Below the pieces are notes generated by a model that saw only the letters and a list, made by a program, of their open reading frames with translations, searched no databases and had not been told where the DNA came from. Both the position numbers and the translations under genes were made by a program. 64,000 bases of DNA from Fructobacillus papyriferae (GTDB lineage Bacteria > Bacillota > Bacilli > Lactobacillales > Lactobacillaceae), in NCBI RefSeq assembly GCF_018437225.1, contig NZ_JAAMFI010000001.1, positions 310,001 to 374,000 on the forward strand, written 5' to 3'. Positions 62,745 to 64,000 of the stretch are shown here, one piece after another; positions within the stretch are counted from its first letter, which is position 1, and the number at the start of each line of letters is the position of its first letter.

Positions 62745-63071
62745 TTAATGTACGCGCCCAAAGAGATTGACCAAAATCACACCGACGATTAAAAAGGCTA
62801 AACCAAGGATGGTCTGCCAATTCAACGGCGCCTTAAAGACAAGCACACTTAAGCTCGTGATAATAAGTATACCACTAGCCGACCAAATGGCATATGCTAA
62901 ATGGACGGGAATTGATTTTACAACAAGTGCTAGTAAATAGAACGAAAGCCCGTAGCAAGCCAATGTCAAAAAAGTTGGTAATAATTTTGTAAAACCATTC
63001 GTTTGGCCAATCAAAGCCGTACCAGTGGTTTCGGCAATAACCGCTAAGGCAAGATAAAGATACGATAACAT
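62745..63071 (-). CDS. Small multidrug resistance (SMR) family transporter
   Basis: 108 residues with four transmembrane helices, the family size. The essential Glu lies in LALAVIAETTGTALI (helix 1); YAIWSASGILIITSLSVLVF is helix 3. Exports cationic drugs or guanidinium-type compounds as a dimer. ATG 63071 has AAAGGAG 6 nt upstream; the in-frame start at 63092 is TTG before the predicted transcript start. No guanidine riboswitch is visible. Confidence 0.9.
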   Translation of the reverse strand: MLSYLYLALAVIAETTGTALIGQTNGFTKLLPTFLTLACYGLSFYLLALVVKSIPVHLAYAIWSASGILIITSLSVLVFKAPLNWQTILGLAFLIVGVILVNLFGRVH

Positions 63072-63095
63072 TTCCATCTCCTTTGCTACCAAATG

Positions 63096-63124
63096 ATTAT
63101 CCTGGAATTTCTAGTCAATAACAA
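63096..63124 (-). promoter_or_regulatory. Promoter of the SMR-pnuC unit
   Basis: TTGTTA (63119-63124), 17 nt, GATAAT (63096-63101). A start near 63089 leaves an 18-nt leader with AAAGGAG. Confidence 0.6.
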
Positions 63125-63257
63125 GGATAACATTTCTCTTCTAAAAGACGTCTTCAAAAAGCCGCCAAATCAATCAATTGACGACCTCTTCTTTTTTATC
63201 CTTCTCTTTATTTTACCCGATTTTTTTGCTAAACTAAGACGTATTCCTTATAAATTT

Positions 63258-63331
63258 GCACTGGTAGCTCAGCTGGATAGAGCAGCCGGTTTCTACCCGG
63301 CAGGTCGAGGGTTCGACTCCCCCTCAGTGCA
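63258..63331 (+). tRNA. tRNA-Arg (anticodon UCU)
   Basis: A complete 74-nt cloverleaf. The acceptor GCACTGG pairs with TCAGTGC (one G-U), the anticodon stem is GCCGG/CCGGC with loop TTTCTAC giving anticodon UCU (reads AGA), and the T-loop contains GTTCGACTC. CCA is not encoded, so Cca is required. An extended -10 (TGCTAAACT) lies about 30 nt upstream. Confidence 0.95.
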
Positions 63332-63369
63332 TTACACCTTATTGGTATAGCAACGTTTATACGCATTGT

Positions 63370-63389
63370 GTAGCAAATTAGTAGCAAAT
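63370..63389 (+). repeat. Short direct repeat after tRNA-Arg
   Basis: GTAGCAAAT occurs at 63370-63378 and again at 63381-63389. It lies 39 nt past the tRNA gene. It may be chance or a scar from an element that once integrated at the tRNA 3' end; no integrase is present. Confidence 0.35.
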
Positions 63390-63397
63390 CAATAAAA

Positions 63398-63433
63398 AAA
63401 CACCCTAATTTCGATTAAGAAACTAGGGTGTTT
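63398..63433 (+). terminator. Terminator downstream of tRNA-Arg
   Basis: AAACACCCTA/TAGGGTGTTT stem with a 16-nt loop and T5 tail. Confidence 0.8.
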
Positions 63434-63606
63434 TTCTTTGCCCTATCGGAAAGTGGCAACTTTTAAAAAAGCAAGGCTTCCCTATTTTGCATTGCCCAAA
63501 TGTTTATCGTTTGCATTTTATACTGAGTCCAATACAATAAGAGTGTTCCTTCTTTTTAGAAGGCCCGTGTAACACGCAATCCAAATCATCTGAAAGGCAT
63601 CATCCA

Positions 63607-63873
63607 ATGGTACAATATAACTTCATTGTCGCTTCAGCTCGCGTCGAAACGGACGTGTCCTTACCTGTTCGTCCACAAACCGGCGACGTTATCTCCCTTT
63701 CGGCTGGTGTCTCCACCCCTCATTACTTGGTGCACCGCGTCGAACTTTTTGCTAACTCCGACATTGTTAACGTCCACGTTCAGCGCTTCCCTGACCAACT
63801 GTCAGCTAAGCTGGCCATCGATGGTTTCCGCAACATGCGCAACTTTTTGCGTGATGAGGATGAAAGCAAGTAA
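63607..63873 (+). CDS. Small protein of unknown function (88 aa)
   Basis: 88 residues, soluble, starting MVQYNFIVASARVE and strand-rich (VSLPVRPQTGDVISL, HRVELFANSDIVNVHV), ending in a charged helix (NMRNFLRDEDESK). No family is recognised. ATG has GAAAGG 9 nt upstream; a -10 TATACT at 63519-63524 and a leader hairpin CCTTCT/AGAAGG (63548-63563) precede it, and a terminator follows, so it is a self-contained gene. Confidence 0.8.
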   Translation: MVQYNFIVASARVETDVSLPVRPQTGDVISLSAGVSTPHYLVHRVELFANSDIVNVHVQRFPDQLSAKLAIDGFRNMRNFLRDEDESK

Positions 63874-63884
63874 GAGATGAGAAA

Positions 63885-63905
63885 AGCCCCGAATGGGGCT
63901 TTTTG
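63885..63905 (+). terminator. Terminator of the 88-aa protein gene
   Basis: AAAAGCCCC-GAAT-GGGGCTTTTT. Confidence 0.92.
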
Positions 63906-63919
63906 TTTGGCTAAATTTT

Positions 63920-64000
63920 TTACATTGAACTGAACTTATTCGCCCACTCACGATCGTGCTGGTGGCTGTGCGCCATCACATTCCGGATAGCAACAATCAT
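63920..64000 (-). CDS. Possible C-terminal end of a gene beyond the window
   Basis: An open minus-strand frame of 26 codons up to the edge, stop TAA at 63920-63922, ending HDREWANKFSSM. The direction fits the neighbours, but the segment is too short to identify. Confidence 0.35.
   Translation of the reverse strand: MIVAIRNVMAHSHQHDREWANKFSSM

Noticed and set aside
63093-63257. Guanidine riboswitch before the SMR gene
   Set aside because: The predicted transcript start leaves only an 18-nt leader, and no ykkC or mini-ykkC repeats are visible.
63093-63350. 85-codon plus-strand frame covering tRNA-Arg
   Set aside because: Includes the whole tRNA gene and its promoter; no ribosome site.
1-64000. 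CRISPR arrays, insertion sequences, prophage or rRNA genes
   Set aside because: No repeat-spacer pattern, transposase, phage structural gene or rRNA sequence was seen; the single Xer recombinase fits a chromosomal role.

Overview
The window is a compact, almost entirely co-oriented stretch of low-to-mid GC Firmicutes core chromosome. About 60 of some 68 genes read on the minus strand, as expected of one leading-strand replichore. Gene content points to a lactic acid bacterium of the Leuconostoc/Fructobacillus/Weissella group: a lysine-type MurE (DDPA motif), the mevalonate enzyme HMG-CoA synthase, small LAB families (YneF, YozE, YlbF-like, UPF0210/ACT, DUF2187), a Gram-positive LexA box, T-box control of tRNA synthetases, and many extended -10 promoters of the form TGC-TATAAT or TGC-TATACT. 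The genus is inferred from gene content only. There are no rRNA genes, insertion sequences, prophage genes or CRISPR arrays.

Layout. 1-9 kb: peptidase T (cut by the edge), Nif3-like protein, TrmK, RNase HII, RbgA, YozE, YpmS, DegV, dihydrofolate reductase, CCA-adding enzyme and a TPR protein. 9-21 kb: an Ada-type regulator, topoisomerase I, a flavin-type split-barrel protein, an NCS1 nucleobase permease with a structured leader, DprA, an ABC-F ATPase, a cell-wall amidase, an unidentified 298-residue protein, an aldose-epimerase homologue and a Xer recombinase. 21-32 kb: UPF0210/ACT pair, deoxyribosyltransferase, HMG-CoA synthase, a second ABC-F protein, RsmE, PrmA, a quinone-reductase-like dehydrogenase with an odd tail, and LepA. 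32-40 kb: the DUF2130-glyQ-glyS operon behind a glycine T-box with a very short Stem I, a probable small RNA, then frr, pyrH, tsf and rpsB. 40-49 kb: SPFH protein with a small partner, RNA/DNA housekeeping genes, LexA, YlbF-like protein, a class A PBP, and argS behind its own T-box. 49-61 kb: CoaBC, MurE, a Na+/H+ antiporter with a structured leader, Dus, RdgB, BirA-BioY with a BirA operator, YutD-like and YunD-like proteins, Xaa-Pro peptidase, L27 and L21. 61-64 kb: TetR regulator, PnuC and SMR transporter, tRNA-Arg(UCU), and a small unknown gene.

The region mainly serves translation (synthetases, ribosome assembly, factors, tRNA modification), cell wall, cofactor supply (biotin, CoA, folate, nicotinamide riboside) and DNA repair. 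The most unusual material is regulatory RNA. The glycine T-box appears to place its specifier codon in the apical loop of a hairpin of under 40 nt, and it controls an uncharacterised DUF2130 gene ahead of glyQS. Two short intergenic transcription units look like small RNAs. Several leaders (NCS1 permease, Na+/H+ antiporter, rpsB, rplU) are structured. A set of genes has a -10 box only 6-9 nt before the start codon, which suggests leaderless mRNAs. The prp protease gene usually found between rplU and rpmA is absent although L27 keeps the cleavable N-terminal motif.
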